From contig CAWAZU010000026.1 in the NCBI GenBank assembly GCA_963786445.1, positions 186,001-250,000 on the forward strand: 64,000 bases of DNA, written 5' to 3'. This DNA comes from JAFKFJ01 sp963786445 (GTDB lineage: Bacteria > Pseudomonadota > Alphaproteobacteria > Acetobacterales > Acetobacteraceae). The position numbers and the translations under genes were made by a program. This document shows positions 1 to 8,813 of the stretch, in pieces (the first letter of the stretch is position 1; every line of letters starts with the position of its first letter). A model generated the notes under the pieces. That model was not told the DNA's origin. It was given only the letters and a program-made list of their open reading frames with translations, and made no database searches.

Positions 1-804
1 CGGCACGTCGATGCGGCGTTCGCGCAGCACCGCCAGCAGCCCCAGCACGATCTCGTCGCTCGACGCGAACACCGCGGTCGGGCGCGGCTCGGCCGCGAGC
101 AGCGCCGCCGCCGCCGCCATGCCGTGCGCGACGCTGTACGGCCCGTGCAGGATCGCGGTGACCGCGGCGGGCGGGCCGTGCTCGAACACCGCGCGCTGCA
201 ATCCGCCGAGCCGCTCGCGCGCGCTCATCACGTCGTCCGGCCCGCCGATGAAGCCGATGCGCCGGTGCCCGGCGGCGAGCAGGTGCCGGCCGGCCAGCCA
301 GCCGCCGCGGCGGTTGTCGCAGAACACTTTCGGCACCTTGGTGCCGGGCACGTCCTCGTCGATCAGCACCACGCGCTCGCAGTCGTGGATGGCGCGCACC
401 AGCGCGTCCTGCGCGCCGTGGTTGGTGACGAAGATCACGCCGTCCAGCCGCGCCCGCCGCATCCGCTCCAGATAGGCGAGTTCGCGCCCCGGCCGGTTCA
501 GCGTCGCGTGCAGGTCGAGCGCCAGCCCGGCCGCGTCGGCGGCTTCCTCCACCGCGGCGGCGAGTTGCGCGAAGAACGGGTTGGCGATGTCGGGCACCAC
601 CAGCCCGATGGTTTCCGCCCGTCCCAGCGACAGCCGCCGCGCGTGCGGATTGGGCCGGTAGTCGAGCTGGCGGATGGCGGCGTCGATGCGCGCGGCGGTC
701 TCGGGCGGCAGCGACAGCAGGCGGTTGAGGTAGCGCGACACCGCCGCGGCCGAGACGCCCGCCGCCGCGGCAACGTCGCGCAGCCGCGCCGGCGCCTTGT
801 TCAC
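1..804 (-). CDS. LacI-family transcriptional regulator (C-terminus beyond the window)
   Basis: The visible 268 codons encode an N-terminal LacI helix-turn-helix (RDVAAAAGVSAAAVSRYLN, residues about 10-28) followed by a periplasmic-binding-protein-like effector domain with the usual TIGLVVPDIANPFF entry. The start is GTG at 804; no ATG in frame lies near it, and it falls 10 bases after the stop of the preceding gene. The gene runs off the left edge, so its C-terminus is not seen. It is the last gene of the leftward importer operon that begins at 6656 and probably represses that operon through the palindrome at 6672-6683. The inducer is unknown, presumably the imported sugar or a derivative. 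Confidence 0.93.
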   Translation of the reverse strand, partial: MNKAPARLRDVAAAAGVSAAAVSRYLNRLLSLPPETAARIDAAIRQLDYRPNPHARRLSLGRAETIGLVVPDIANPFFAQLAAAVEEAADAAGLALDLHATLNRPGRELAYLERMRRARLDGVIFVTNHGAQDALVRAIHDCERVVLIDEDVPGTKVPKVFCDNRRGGWLAGRHLLAAGHRRIGFIGGPDDVMSARERLGGLQRAVFEHGPPAAVTAILHGPYSVAHGMAAAAALLAAEPRPTAVFASSDEIVLGLLAVLRERRIDVP

Positions 805-814
805 GCCGCCGCGC

Positions 815-1582
815 TCAGCCGATCCGCCCGGCAAGCCACAGCACCAGGTTGCACCAGAGCGGCAGGTAGCCGGGCCAGGCGAGGAACGGCGGCGGTCCCC
901 AGTGCGGGCCGCAATCGGAGGCGAACACGGCGCTGCGCCCGCCGCCGACGCGCCGCAGCGCGATCAGCGGGTCGCCGCCGATGCGCGCCACCACCTGCAC
1001 ATCGGGGCGCGCCCGCGCCCGGTTCCAGCCGAGCAGCGCCGGCCAGCCGGCGAGGCCGGCGGCGACCGGATGGGCCGGATCGACGGTTTCCGGCACCACG
1101 CCCTCGGGGTGCTCCTGGCGGTCGTCGGTGGCGGAAAGGGCGACCGGCAGCACCTTGTCCACTTCCGTGCCGTGATACGCCGCCTTGCCTTCGATGCCCT
1201 GGAAGGTCAGGTAGCCGCCCACCATCAGCAGCCCGCCGCCGCCGCGCACCCATTCCGCGAGCGCCAGCAGCCGGTTGCCGGACCGTTCCGAGCGGCCAAA
1301 CGTGCGGTCGGGCAGCAGCAGCGTGTTGGCGCCGATATCGCTCAGGATCACCGCGTCGAAGGCACGCAGGCCGGCGACCGAATCGGGAAAGGCGTTGGCC
1401 GCGACATGCGAGGGCTGATAGCTCACGTCGATGCCGCCGCCGCGCAGCGCCGCCAGCATGGCGTCGCCGCCCTCGTGGTAGGAGGAGGTGGTGAAGCTGT
1501 CGAAGCCTTTCGTGTGGATGCTGTGCGTCATCCACGATTCGCCGGCCACCAGCACCCGCACCGCGCCACCCGTCTCGCTCAT
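815..1582 (-). CDS. Glutamine-amidotransferase-like (PF07090/ThuA-type) protein
   Basis: A 255-aa cytoplasmic protein with the fold signatures of the putative glutamine amidotransferase family often carried beside ribose-type ABC importers: VLVAGESWMTHSIHTKGFD at the N-terminus, DAVILSDIGANT near residue 80, and GGLLMVGGYLTFQG near residue 120, where classical class I amidotransferases have a nucleophilic cysteine. No cysteine is present at that nucleophile elbow, so true amidotransferase activity is unlikely. It sits between an M20 peptidase and the LacI regulator in one tight operon, which suggests a role in handling the compound imported by the transporter. Substrate and reaction are not known. 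Confidence 0.8.
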   Translation of the reverse strand: MSETGGAVRVLVAGESWMTHSIHTKGFDSFTTSSYHEGGDAMLAALRGGGIDVSYQPSHVAANAFPDSVAGLRAFDAVILSDIGANTLLLPDRTFGRSERSGNRLLALAEWVRGGGGLLMVGGYLTFQGIEGKAAYHGTEVDKVLPVALSATDDRQEHPEGVVPETVDPAHPVAAGLAGWPALLGWNRARARPDVQVVARIGGDPLIALRRVGGGRSAVFASDCGPHWGPPPFLAWPGYLPLWCNLVLWLAGRIG

Positions 1583-1609
1583 CGCGCGTCTCTCCTGTCG
1601 TTCGTGATG

Positions 1610-2926
1610 TCACGCGCACCAGCGGCGGATCGCCAGCGCCATGACCGTCGTCGTTGCCACCAGATCGGCGAGCGGCACCATCTCGTTCGGCTGGTGCGCC
1701 TGCGTCGGATCGCCGGGGCCGAACATGATCGTGGGCGTCTGTCCCATGTCGGTCGGCAGCCCCATGTCGCTGTGCGCGCCCAGCCCCCAGAGCCGCGGCG
1801 TGTGCCCGGCCGCCGTCAGCGCATCCTGCATCGCACCGATGAACGGATGATCGGTCGGCACTTCGGCGCAGTCGGCATCGAGGGTCCAGGCGATCCGCGC
1901 CGGGTGCGCGGCCAGATACGGGTCGGCGGCGCAGACGCGCGCGAGGTGCGCCTCCACCTCCCGCTTGACGTTGCCGCCGAGGCCGAATTCGTCCTTCTCC
2001 CAGGGCAGGTACTGCACGTCGATGACGATCTCGGCCGCGCCCGCCATCGAACTCGGGTGCTCGCCGGCGCGCAGCTGCGTGGCGATCACCTGGTTGGGCA
2101 GCTCCATGAGCGGATGGTTCTTGCGCGGGTCGAGCGCCCAGCGCCGGTTCAGCACGTCGATGCCGTCGAGCACCTGGCGCAGCAGCGTCACCGCGTCCAC
2201 CGGCCCGCCCGCGTCCCAGGCGTTCGGCTTCAGCTCGGCATGGCCGCCGATGCCGTCGATCAGGATGCGGCCCCACAGGATGCCGTGGCAGATCGGCGAG
2301 ATCGCGAGGGCGGTCGATTCCGGCAGGATCGCCGCATCCGCCCGCCAGCCGCGATCGACCAGCGCCAGCGCGCCCATCCCCCCGATCTCCTCGTCCACCA
2401 CGGTCGCGAACACGATGTCGCCGGCAAGCGGGAGACCGAGTTCGCGCAGCACCGCGACGGCCTCCAGCATGCAGGCGACGCCGCCCTTCATGTCCACGGC
2501 GCCGCGGCCGTAGAGCTTGCCGTCCTCGACGGTGGCGACGAACGGATCGGTGCGCCAGTGCCCGGCCGCGCCCGGCGGCACCACGTCGATATGGCCGGTG
2601 AGCATCACCGAACGCCCGCCGCCGCCGCCCGCGAGCCGTCCGGCGAGGATCGGCCGTCCCGCGAAGCTACGCCCTTCATGCGCGCCCGGCCGGCCCCGGT
2701 ATTTCGCGAACAGCGCGGGCCCGTCCGGGTCCCACAGATCGGTGCGGAAGCCGAGCTCGTGCAGCCGCGCTTGCAGGTAGAGCTGGCAGTCGCGCTCCGC
2801 CGGCCCCGCCTTGGCCGGATCGACCGGCACGATCGAGGGGAAGCCGATCAGCTCCGTCAGCGTGCGCACGATCCGCCCCGCCTGCCGCGCCACGCCCGCG
2901 ATGATGGTCCGGTCGATGTCGTCCAC
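1610..2926 (-). CDS. M20-family metallopeptidase/deacylase (ArgE/DapE-like)
   Basis: 438 aa, the usual length for M20 zinc hydrolases. The dinuclear metal site is visible: GHIDVVPPG (His about 112), GRGAVDMKGG (bridging Asp about 147), VVDEEIGG (catalytic and metal-binding Glu pair about 185), PEST about 210 and a C-terminal GAHSDMG histidine. Family members remove acyl groups or cleave small peptides (N-acetylornithine, succinyl-diaminopimelate, carnosine and others). It lies downstream of two ABC permease genes and upstream of the amidotransferase-like gene, so it probably acts on the imported solute or a product of it. The exact substrate cannot be read from the sequence. Confidence 0.9.
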   Translation of the reverse strand: MDDIDRTIIAGVARQAGRIVRTLTELIGFPSIVPVDPAKAGPAERDCQLYLQARLHELGFRTDLWDPDGPALFAKYRGRPGAHEGRSFAGRPILAGRLAGGGGGRSVMLTGHIDVVPPGAAGHWRTDPFVATVEDGKLYGRGAVDMKGGVACMLEAVAVLRELGLPLAGDIVFATVVDEEIGGMGALALVDRGWRADAAILPESTALAISPICHGILWGRILIDGIGGHAELKPNAWDAGGPVDAVTLLRQVLDGIDVLNRRWALDPRKNHPLMELPNQVIATQLRAGEHPSSMAGAAEIVIDVQYLPWEKDEFGLGGNVKREVEAHLARVCAADPYLAAHPARIAWTLDADCAEVPTDHPFIGAMQDALTAAGHTPRLWGLGAHSDMGLPTDMGQTPTIMFGPGDPTQAHQPNEMVPLADLVATTTVMALAIRRWCA

Positions 2927-2939
2927 GATGCGTCCTCCT

Positions 2940-3876
2940 TCACGCGCGCTGCCGGCGCAGCAGCCGGTCGGCCTGCAGACTGGCCAGCAGCAGCAGGCCC
3001 ACCAGGCCGGTCTGCCAGATGCTGTTCACGTCGCCGAGCTGCAGCCCGGTTTTCAGCGATTGCAGGAACAGCACCGCCAGCAGCGTGCCGGCCGGCGTCC
3101 CGGAACCGCCGGCGATGCTCACCCCGCCGAGCAGCGCGGCGGTCAGCGAATCGAGTTCCAGGTTGACGCCGATGTCGGGGCGCGCGCTCTGCAGCCAGGA
3201 GCCGGCCACCATCGCGGCCAGCCCGGCGAGCGCGCCGCTCGCCGATATAGACGGTCAGCCGCAGCCGCCCGACCGGAATGCCGACCAGCCGCGCCGCCTG
3301 CTCGTTGCGGCCGGTGGCATAGGTCCAGGGACCGGCCGGGGTTGCCGTCAGCGCGAACTGGGCGACGGCATAGACCGGCAGGGCGGCGAGCAGGAAGCTG
3401 ACCGGGAACGGGCCGAGCAGGCCGCGCCCGAACGGCGCCAGCGCCGCCGGGATGCCCCGTTGCGGGCTGCCGCCGGTCAGCGCCAGCGCCAGCCCGCCAT
3501 AGGCGTAGAGCGTGCCCAGCGTGACGATCAGCGGCTCCAGCCGCAGCCGCGTCACCAGCAGCCCGTTCCCCAGCCCCAGCAGCGCGCCGCCGCCGATCGC
3601 CGCGATTGCCGCCACCGCCGGTCCGCCGCCGCCCAGCCAGGCCATGAACAGCCCGCTCAGGCTGACCATGCCGCCCACCGACAGGTCGATCCCGCCGCCG
3701 CCCGCCGCCACCACCAGCGCCTGCCCGAGCGTCACCAGCGCCAGGATCGAGGAGAACTGCAGGATGCTGGTCACCGTGGACGCCTGGAAGAACGCCGGCG
3801 TCGCCACCGAGAAGGCCGCCAGCATCACCGCCCACAGCAGGCCGAGGCCGGCCAGACGTTGCGCGGCGGCACTCAT
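2940..3876 (-). CDS. Sugar ABC transporter permease, RbsC-like (one-base frameshift)
   Basis: Inner-membrane permease of the ribose/rhamnose/AI-2 ABC type (BPD_transp_2). The N-terminal two thirds reads MSAAAQRLAGLGLLWAVM and continues through several hydrophobic helices to RLRLTVYI; the reading frame then breaks near 3242, where one extra G in a GG pair (CC on the + strand) shifts it. Removing that base gives YIASGALAGLAAMVAGSW and joins the C-terminal part, including LLGGVSIAGGSGTPAG, to the stop at 2940. The restored product is 311 aa, normal for the family. Its start overlaps the stop of the upstream permease (ATGA at 3873-3876). Either a sequencing error or a recent inactivation; the first is likelier given the many similar breaks in the window. 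Confidence 0.85.
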
Positions 3877-4817
3877 GCCGCGCGCCAGCCGCGCCGGCCC
3901 AGCTTTCCGGCGGCTTCGATCGACAGCACCAGGATCAGCAGCGCGCCCTCGATCACGCTGGTCCACAGCGAGGGCAGGCCGAGCAGCACCATGCCGTTCT
4001 GGATCACCCGCAGCAGCACCACACCCAGCGCCGTGCCGACCAGGCTCGCCTCGCCGCCGCTGATCGAGCAGCCGCCGAGCACGGCGGCGACGATCGCGTC
4101 CAGCGCCAGCGTGCCGCCGGTGGTCATCTCGACGTTGCGGTACTGCGCGACATAGACCGTCGCGGCGATGCCGTTCAGCGCGCCGGCGGCGACATAGACC
4201 AGCGCTTTCGTCCGCGCGACATCGATGCCGGCCCGCCGCGCCGCGTCCTCGCGCCCGCCGACGGCAAGCAGCCGCGGCCCGGCCGGCGTGCGGCGCAGCA
4301 CCAGCCAGACGATGCCGTACAGCGCCACGATCCCGACCAGCACCGGCGGGATGCCGAGCAGGCTGGCGTTCAGCAGCGGATCGAGCGTCCGCGGCAGGCC
4401 GGACAGCCACTGGCCGCCCAGCAGCAGATACAGCGCCGCGCGCCAGATGCCCCACAGCCCGAGCGTGGCGACGATCGGCGGCATCTGCCCGGCCACCACC
4501 GCCAGCGCCGCCGCGCCGCCCAGCAGCAGCCCGACCGCCGGCCCGGCCAGCGCCGCCAGCACGGCCGGCGCGCCGGCCCGCAGCGCCTTGCCGACGGCGA
4601 TCGAGGCAACGCCCATCGCCACGCCCGCCGACACGTCGATGCCGCCCGCCGCCAGCACCAGCATCTCGCCCAGCGCCACCAGTGCGAGGTCGATGCAGCG
4701 CCGCGCCACCGCCAGCAGATTGCCGGCGGTGGCGAAATACGGCGAGGCAGCGGCGAAGCCCGCGCACGCCGCGACCAGGGCGACGGCGATCGCGGCCTCG
4801 CGCGAGCGGCGCGGCAT
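3873..4817 (-). CDS. Sugar ABC transporter permease, RbsC-like
   Basis: 314-aa integral membrane protein with alternating hydrophobic helices and the family signatures LAAGGIDVSAG (about residue 65) and LGGCSISGGEAS (about 250). It forms the membrane channel with the second permease encoded next to it; two different permease subunits are typical of rhamnose (RhaPQ) and autoinducer-2 (LsrCD) importers. The ATG at 4817 was chosen because it gives the normal N-terminus and lies 7 bases after the stop of the binding-protein gene; the frame stays open upstream, but that part overlaps the binding protein. Start and stop spacing show translational coupling in the operon. Confidence 0.92.
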   Translation of the reverse strand: MPRRSREAAIAVALVAACAGFAAASPYFATAGNLLAVARRCIDLALVALGEMLVLAAGGIDVSAGVAMGVASIAVGKALRAGAPAVLAALAGPAVGLLLGGAAALAVVAGQMPPIVATLGLWGIWRAALYLLLGGQWLSGLPRTLDPLLNASLLGIPPVLVGIVALYGIVWLVLRRTPAGPRLLAVGGREDAARRAGIDVARTKALVYVAAGALNGIAATVYVAQYRNVEMTTGGTLALDAIVAAVLGGCSISGGEASLVGTALGVVLLRVIQNGMVLLGLPSLWTSVIEGALLILVLSIEAAGKLGRRGWRAA

Positions 4818-4824
4818 CACTCGG

Positions 4825-5829
4825 TCAGAAGTTGAACTGGTCCACGTTCGCCTTGGTGAACACCGCCGGCGGCCCGAGCAGCAGCACGCCGGTTTTCGCA
4901 TCGAAGCCGATCGTGTGGTCCATTCCCGGCACGGCGTTCGCGGCCGCGAACGGCTTGTGTTCGATCAGTTGCTTGCCGGCCCACACGGTCAGGTAGCCGA
5001 GTGCCGCCGGGTCCCACAGCACGGTGAAGCCGAAGGCGCCGCTCTTCAGGTAGCTGCGCGCGGTGTTGGGGCTGCAATAGCCGGTGCCGACGACGCTGCC
5101 GATCTTGCCCGCGCTCTCGATCGCCTGGCCGACGCCGGGGCAGGTGGTCGATGCCACCGCGATCAGCCCTTTCAGGTCGGGGTGCGCGGTCATCAGGTCG
5201 GCGGCGATCTGCGCCGCCTGCTCGGCCGATCCGCCGGCGAAGCGCGGTTCCAGCAGCTTGAGCTTCGGGTATTTGTCCGCCGCCCGCTGCTTCATGAAGC
5301 CGATCCAGGTGTTGAGGTTGGTCGCGGTCGCCGCCCCCGACACGATGCCGACAGTGGCGTCGGGGCCGATGCGTTTCACCAGTTCGTCGATGATGGTGAA
5401 GCCCAGCCCCTCGTCGGACGCCTGCGCGACATAGACCGGCCGGCCGCTTTTCGGCGCGTCGCTGTCGCTGGTGAAGATGATGATGCCTTTTGCGCGCGCG
5501 GCAGCCATCACCGGGTCAAGCGAACTCGCGTCGAGCACGCTGACGGCGATCGCCTTGACGCCCTGGCCGATCAGGTTGTTGACGATCTGCAGCTGATCGA
5601 CCGGGTTGGCATCGACCGGGCCGGTGTAGATGAAGTCCACGCCGAGCGCCGCGCCCGCCTTCTTGCCGCCGGCCTCCATCGCATTGAAGTAGGGGATGCC
5701 GACGATCTGCGGCACGAACGCGACTTGCTCCTTGCTCTGCGCCAGCGCCGTCGCGGCGACGGCGGCGAGCAGGGCGGCGGCGCCCATCACACGGACGGTG
5801 CGGCGCAGCGGGATTTTTCGGCCAGGCAT
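4825..5829 (-). CDS. Periplasmic sugar-binding protein, RhaS/LsrB-like
   Basis: 334 aa. A signal peptide is clear: a basic start (RKIPLRR), a hydrophobic stretch (VMGAAALLAAVAATALA) and a likely cleavage after ALA-Q. The mature protein has the type I periplasmic binding fold (Peripla_BP_4) with VDANPVDQLQIVNNLIGQG and DASSLDPVMAAARAKGI, motifs seen in rhamnose- and AI-2-binding proteins. It delivers solute to the two permeases encoded downstream. The ATG at 5829 overlaps the upstream stop by one base (TGATG); a GTG just before it at 5832 could also serve. The ligand is not identifiable from sequence. Confidence 0.92.
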   Translation of the reverse strand: MPGRKIPLRRTVRVMGAAALLAAVAATALAQSKEQVAFVPQIVGIPYFNAMEAGGKKAGAALGVDFIYTGPVDANPVDQLQIVNNLIGQGVKAIAVSVLDASSLDPVMAAARAKGIIIFTSDSDAPKSGRPVYVAQASDEGLGFTIIDELVKRIGPDATVGIVSGAATATNLNTWIGFMKQRAADKYPKLKLLEPRFAGGSAEQAAQIAADLMTAHPDLKGLIAVASTTCPGVGQAIESAGKIGSVVGTGYCSPNTARSYLKSGAFGFTVLWDPAALGYLTVWAGKQLIEHKPFAAANAVPGMDHTIGFDAKTGVLLLGPPAVFTKANVDQFNF

Positions 5830-6656
5830 CACGCGATCCTCCTCTCGGTTGCTGACAGGATGTTTGGCGGCGCGGCAGCGTCCGACTGCTCGATGGTGCG
5901 CAGGCTCGGATGCGCGCCGGTGATCAGGGCGACGATCTCCTCGTGCGTGGTGGCGTGCGGCGCCAGGTCGGCGACCTTGCGGCCGCGGCGCAGCACCACG
6001 ACGCGGTCGGCGACTTCGAACACCTCGGCGATGTTGTGGCTGATCAGCACCACGCCCTTGCCCTGGTCGCGGAGCTGGCGCACCAGCGCGAGGACTTTTC
6101 GCGTCTCGCCGACCGCCAGCGCCGCGGTCGGCTCGTCCATGATGACCAGTTCGGCGGCCAGGTTGAGCGCGCGGCTGATCGCCACCGCCTGCCGCTGGCC
6201 GCCGGACAGCACGCTGACCTTGGCGGCGGGATCGGCGATATGGGCGTCGAGGCCGTCGAGCAGGCGGCGGACCCGTGCGCGCATCCGCGCGCGCTGCAGG
6301 ATCGGCACGCCGAGCACGCGCACGCTCGCCTCGCAGCCGAGGAACACGTTCTCGGTCACGCTCAGATTGTCGGCCAGCGCGAGGTCCTGGTAGATCGTTG
6401 CGATGCCAAGACGCACGGCATCGCGCGGGGAGGCGAGTTCGACCGCGCGTCCGCGAACGCGCAGCACGCCGCCGGTCGGGCGGTGGGCGCCGGAGATCAC
6501 CTTCGCCAGCGTTGACTTGCCGGCCCCGTTATCGCCGACCAGCGCCACCACTTCGCCGCTGTGGACGGCGAAATCGACGCCGTCGAGGGCGGTGACCGCC
6601 CCGAACCGGACGGACAGATGCTCGCCGCGGACGATTTCCCCTGCCTGGACGCTCAT
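5829..6656 (-). CDS. Sugar ABC transporter ATP-binding protein (single-domain)
   Basis: 275 aa with Walker A GDNGAGKST (about residue 42), Q-loop YQDLALADN, signature LSGGQRQ (about 150), Walker B LVIMDEPTAAL and the switch-region histidine in LISHN. It energises the importer formed with the two permeases. Classical ribose importers use an ATPase with two fused domains; this one has a single domain, as in fructose-type (FrcA-like) systems. It is the first gene of the leftward operon. A GGAAGG stretch sits directly against the ATG, closer than a normal ribosome binding site, and a LacI-type palindrome lies 16 bases upstream of the start. Confidence 0.92.
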   Translation of the reverse strand: MSVQAGEIVRGEHLSVRFGAVTALDGVDFAVHSGEVVALVGDNGAGKSTLAKVISGAHRPTGGVLRVRGRAVELASPRDAVRLGIATIYQDLALADNLSVTENVFLGCEASVRVLGVPILQRARMRARVRRLLDGLDAHIADPAAKVSVLSGGQRQAVAISRALNLAAELVIMDEPTAALAVGETRKVLALVRQLRDQGKGVVLISHNIAEVFEVADRVVVLRRGRKVADLAPHATTHEEIVALITGAHPSLRTIEQSDAAAPPNILSATERRIA

Positions 6657-6671
6657 CCTTCCGCCGGGCGC

Positions 6672-6683
6672 TAAACCGGTTAA
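6672..6683. promoter_or_regulatory. Putative LacI-family operator of the importer operon
   Basis: The sequence TAAACCGGTTAA is a near-perfect palindrome (10 of 12 positions) centred on CCGG, the standard form of LacI/GalR-family operators. It lies 16 bases upstream of the first gene of the operon whose last gene encodes a LacI repressor. The palindrome is seen directly; the assignment to that repressor is inference. Confidence 0.6.
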
Positions 6684-6756
6684 CCGTCCCCCGGTCAGCC
6701 TCCCGTGTCAAGCGGCGGGTCGCCGCTCCCGCGTGCCGCCGCCCGCGCGCAGGCGC

Positions 6757-6987
6757 CTACTGTTTTGCCTCCGCCTGCGCCGCGGCGACCATCATGTCCA
6801 GCCGTTGCTCCAGCGCCCGCGCCACCACCATGACGGTCGGGTCGTCCGGCGCCCGCTGCGCCGTCGCCGCCGAGGCACTCGCCTGCCCGGCCACCATCGG
6901 TCCGGTGCAGCTGGCGGCCAGCAGCGCCACCAGGGCCGAGAGTACAAGGCGCACCGTCCCGCGGCGCACCGCCAACGATATCGACAT
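6757..6987 (-). CDS. Small putative lipoprotein
   Basis: 76 aa from the ATG at 6987, which has GGAGG six bases upstream; the frame stays open further upstream but lacks a comparable site. The N-terminus is a lipoprotein signal: basic residues (RRGTVR), a hydrophobic stretch (LVLSALVALLAAS) and a cysteine in LLAASC, an acceptable though not ideal lipobox. The rest is polar with a short helix rich in Ala, Glu and Gln. No family is recognised. It stands alone between the divergent importer operon and the MFS gene. Confidence 0.6.
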   Translation of the reverse strand: MSISLAVRRGTVRLVLSALVALLAASCTGPMVAGQASASAATAQRAPDDPTVMVVARALEQRLDMMVAAAQAEAKQ

Positions 6988-7113
6988 CGAACGCCTCCGT
7001 CTCAAAACAGAGACGAGGCTACGGAAACATTGCTCAAGTTTGGTTAATGACACCCGCCTCGGTTCGCCGCCCCCGGCTTGCCGCGCGCCCTTGGATCGGC
7101 TCTACCCGCGGGC

Positions 7114-8298
7114 ATGGACGCAGACACGGCCCACGCCGCCGCCGCGCGCGCCGGCGGCGCGGCATGGGGCATCCTGATCGCCATCACCTTCGCCCGCTTC
7201 GCCTTCGGCTACCAGTTGCAGACCGTCGCGAGCCTCGGCCCGGACCTCACCGCCGCGTTCCACCTCTCCTTCGCCGCCCTCGGCTCGCTGGTCGGCGCCT
7301 ATATGCTGCCCGGCATCGTCGCCGCGCTGGCCTTCGGCTTCCTCGCGCAGGCGGTGGGCGACCGGGCGCTGCTCGGCGGCGGGATGGCGCTGATGGCGCT
7401 CGGCAGCGCCGCCACGGCGTTCGCCGCCGGGCCGGCGGGGATCGGCGCGGCGCGGGTGCTCGCCGGCAGCGGCGCGGTGGCGCTGACCGTCATGCAGACG
7501 AAAGTCATCGCCGACCGCTTCCGCGGCCGGGCCTTCCTGCTGACGCTCGGGCTGATGCTCGGGGCGTTTCCGATCGGCATCGGCTGCGCCCAGCTCTCCC
7601 AGGCGCCGATCGCGCACGCCTTCGGCTGGCGGGCGGCGTTCCTGGCCGGCGCGGTGCCGGCGGCCCTGGGCGGCGCGCTGCTGCTGGCGACCTGGCGCGA
7701 CGGCGGGCGGGCCGGGCGGCGGCGGCTCGGCTGGCCGACGCGGCACGAGTGCCTGCTGGTGCTGCTCGCCGGCCTGATCTGGACCTTTTACAACGCCGCG
7801 TTCAGTGCCTTCCTGACCTACACGCCGTCGCTGATGGCGCTGCAGGCGGCGCCGGCCTGGCTCACCGACGCGGTGATGAACGCGGCGACCTGGGGCAACC
7901 TGCCGGCCATCCTGTGCGGCGGCGCCGTCGCCGCGCGGTTCGGGCCGAACCGGGTGTTCGTGCTCGGCACGCTGGTCACGCTGGTGTCGGTCGCGGCGAT
8001 CGGGCTGGGCAGCGCACCGCTGCTCTGGGGCACGCTGTTCGGCACCGTCGGCGCGCTGCATGCCGGCGTCATCGTCGGCGCCGGCACGCTCTCGGCGCGG
8101 GCGGAAAACCGCGCGGTCGGCATGGCGCTGTTCTACACCACGTATTATCTCGGCGGCACGCTGTTCCCCGCCGTGTGCGGCTGGTTCGCCGACCGCGCCG
8201 GCTCGCCGGGCGCGGCGCTGGTGTGCGGCGGCGTGATCTCGGCGCTGGCGCTGCCGGCCTGGTTCGCCCACCAGCGCCTCGCCGCGACGCCGGGATAG
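7114..8298 (+). CDS. MFS transporter
   Basis: 394-aa integral membrane protein with about twelve hydrophobic segments, typical of the major facilitator superfamily: FARFAFGYQLQTVASLG in the first helix, LGSLVGAYMLPG in the second, and an internal duplication separated by a polar loop around residue 200 (WRDGGRAGRRRLGW). The frame opens at 7078, but ATG 7114 (MDADTAH) gives the normal N-terminus. It resembles cyanate/nitrate-type and other small-molecule MFS carriers; no substrate can be assigned. It is followed by a strong hairpin at 8303-8331. Confidence 0.88.
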   Translation: MDADTAHAAAARAGGAAWGILIAITFARFAFGYQLQTVASLGPDLTAAFHLSFAALGSLVGAYMLPGIVAALAFGFLAQAVGDRALLGGGMALMALGSAATAFAAGPAGIGAARVLAGSGAVALTVMQTKVIADRFRGRAFLLTLGLMLGAFPIGIGCAQLSQAPIAHAFGWRAAFLAGAVPAALGGALLLATWRDGGRAGRRRLGWPTRHECLLVLLAGLIWTFYNAAFSAFLTYTPSLMALQAAPAWLTDAVMNAATWGNLPAILCGGAVAARFGPNRVFVLGTLVTLVSVAAIGLGSAPLLWGTLFGTVGALHAGVIVGAGTLSARAENRAVGMALFYTTYYLGGTLFPAVCGWFADRAGSPGAALVCGGVISALALPAWFAHQRLAATPG

Positions 8299-8302
8299 CC
8301 GG

Positions 8303-8331
8303 CCCTGCACCCGCCGGACGCGGGTGCAGGG
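8303..8331. terminator. Bidirectional hairpin terminator between convergent genes
   Basis: A perfect 12-bp stem (CCCTGCACCCGC at 8303-8314 paired with 8320-8331) with a 5-base loop lies between the convergent MFS and SnoaL-like genes. There is no long T run on either side, so it may act as a GC-rich bidirectional terminator or RNA-stabilising stem. Confidence 0.65.
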
Positions 8332-8340
8332 GGTCGCGGA

Positions 8341-8715
8341 TCAGCCGGCCGGCGCCGGCGCCGCGTCGGTGAAGCCGACCACCGCCTTGAACCGCCCGTC
8401 ATCGGCCAGCTCGGCAAAGTCGGTGCCGCCGATATAGAGCGGCGCGTCCGGCGCGCCGCCCGCTTCCCAGCTGAAGCGGACGCGACCGTTATGCGCCTCG
8501 ATCCCGCTCGCCAGGTGCAGCCGGTAGCCGGGAAAATGCTCCTGCGCGCGCGCGATCATGGCGTCGATCGCGTCGTGGCCGCGGCCGTTGCGCGCCGCAT
8601 CGACGTAGCTGCCGTCCGCCGCCCAGGTCGCCGCCACCAGTTCGCGCCGCCGCCGCGCGTCGCGCTCGTTCCACGCCGAGATGTAGCGCACGACGGTCTC
8701 GTTCACGTTGCTCAT
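8341..8715 (-). CDS. SnoaL-like / NTF2-fold protein
   Basis: 124 aa with the NTF2-like (SnoaL) pattern: ETVVRYISAWNERD at the start, VAATWAADGSYVDAARNG about residue 30, GHDAIDAMIARAQEHFPGY about 48, and a beta-rich C-terminus containing FSWEAGG and GTDFAEL. Proteins of this fold are small cone-shaped enzymes or binding proteins; many isolated ones are of unknown function. The ATG at 8715 gives the usual family N-terminus. It lies just downstream of the XRE regulator on the same strand and may be its target. Confidence 0.8.
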   Translation of the reverse strand: MSNVNETVVRYISAWNERDARRRRELVAATWAADGSYVDAARNGRGHDAIDAMIARAQEHFPGYRLHLASGIEAHNGRVRFSWEAGGAPDAPLYIGGTDFAELADDGRFKAVVGFTDAAPAPAG

Positions 8716-8813
8716 CGCCTTGTTCTCCGCTGTCGCGTCCGGCCCCCTCGGCCGTCCGCTCGACGCGGCGGAGAATGCCAAGCCCGCGCGCGGCAAAGCG
8801 ATTACGTCGCAGG

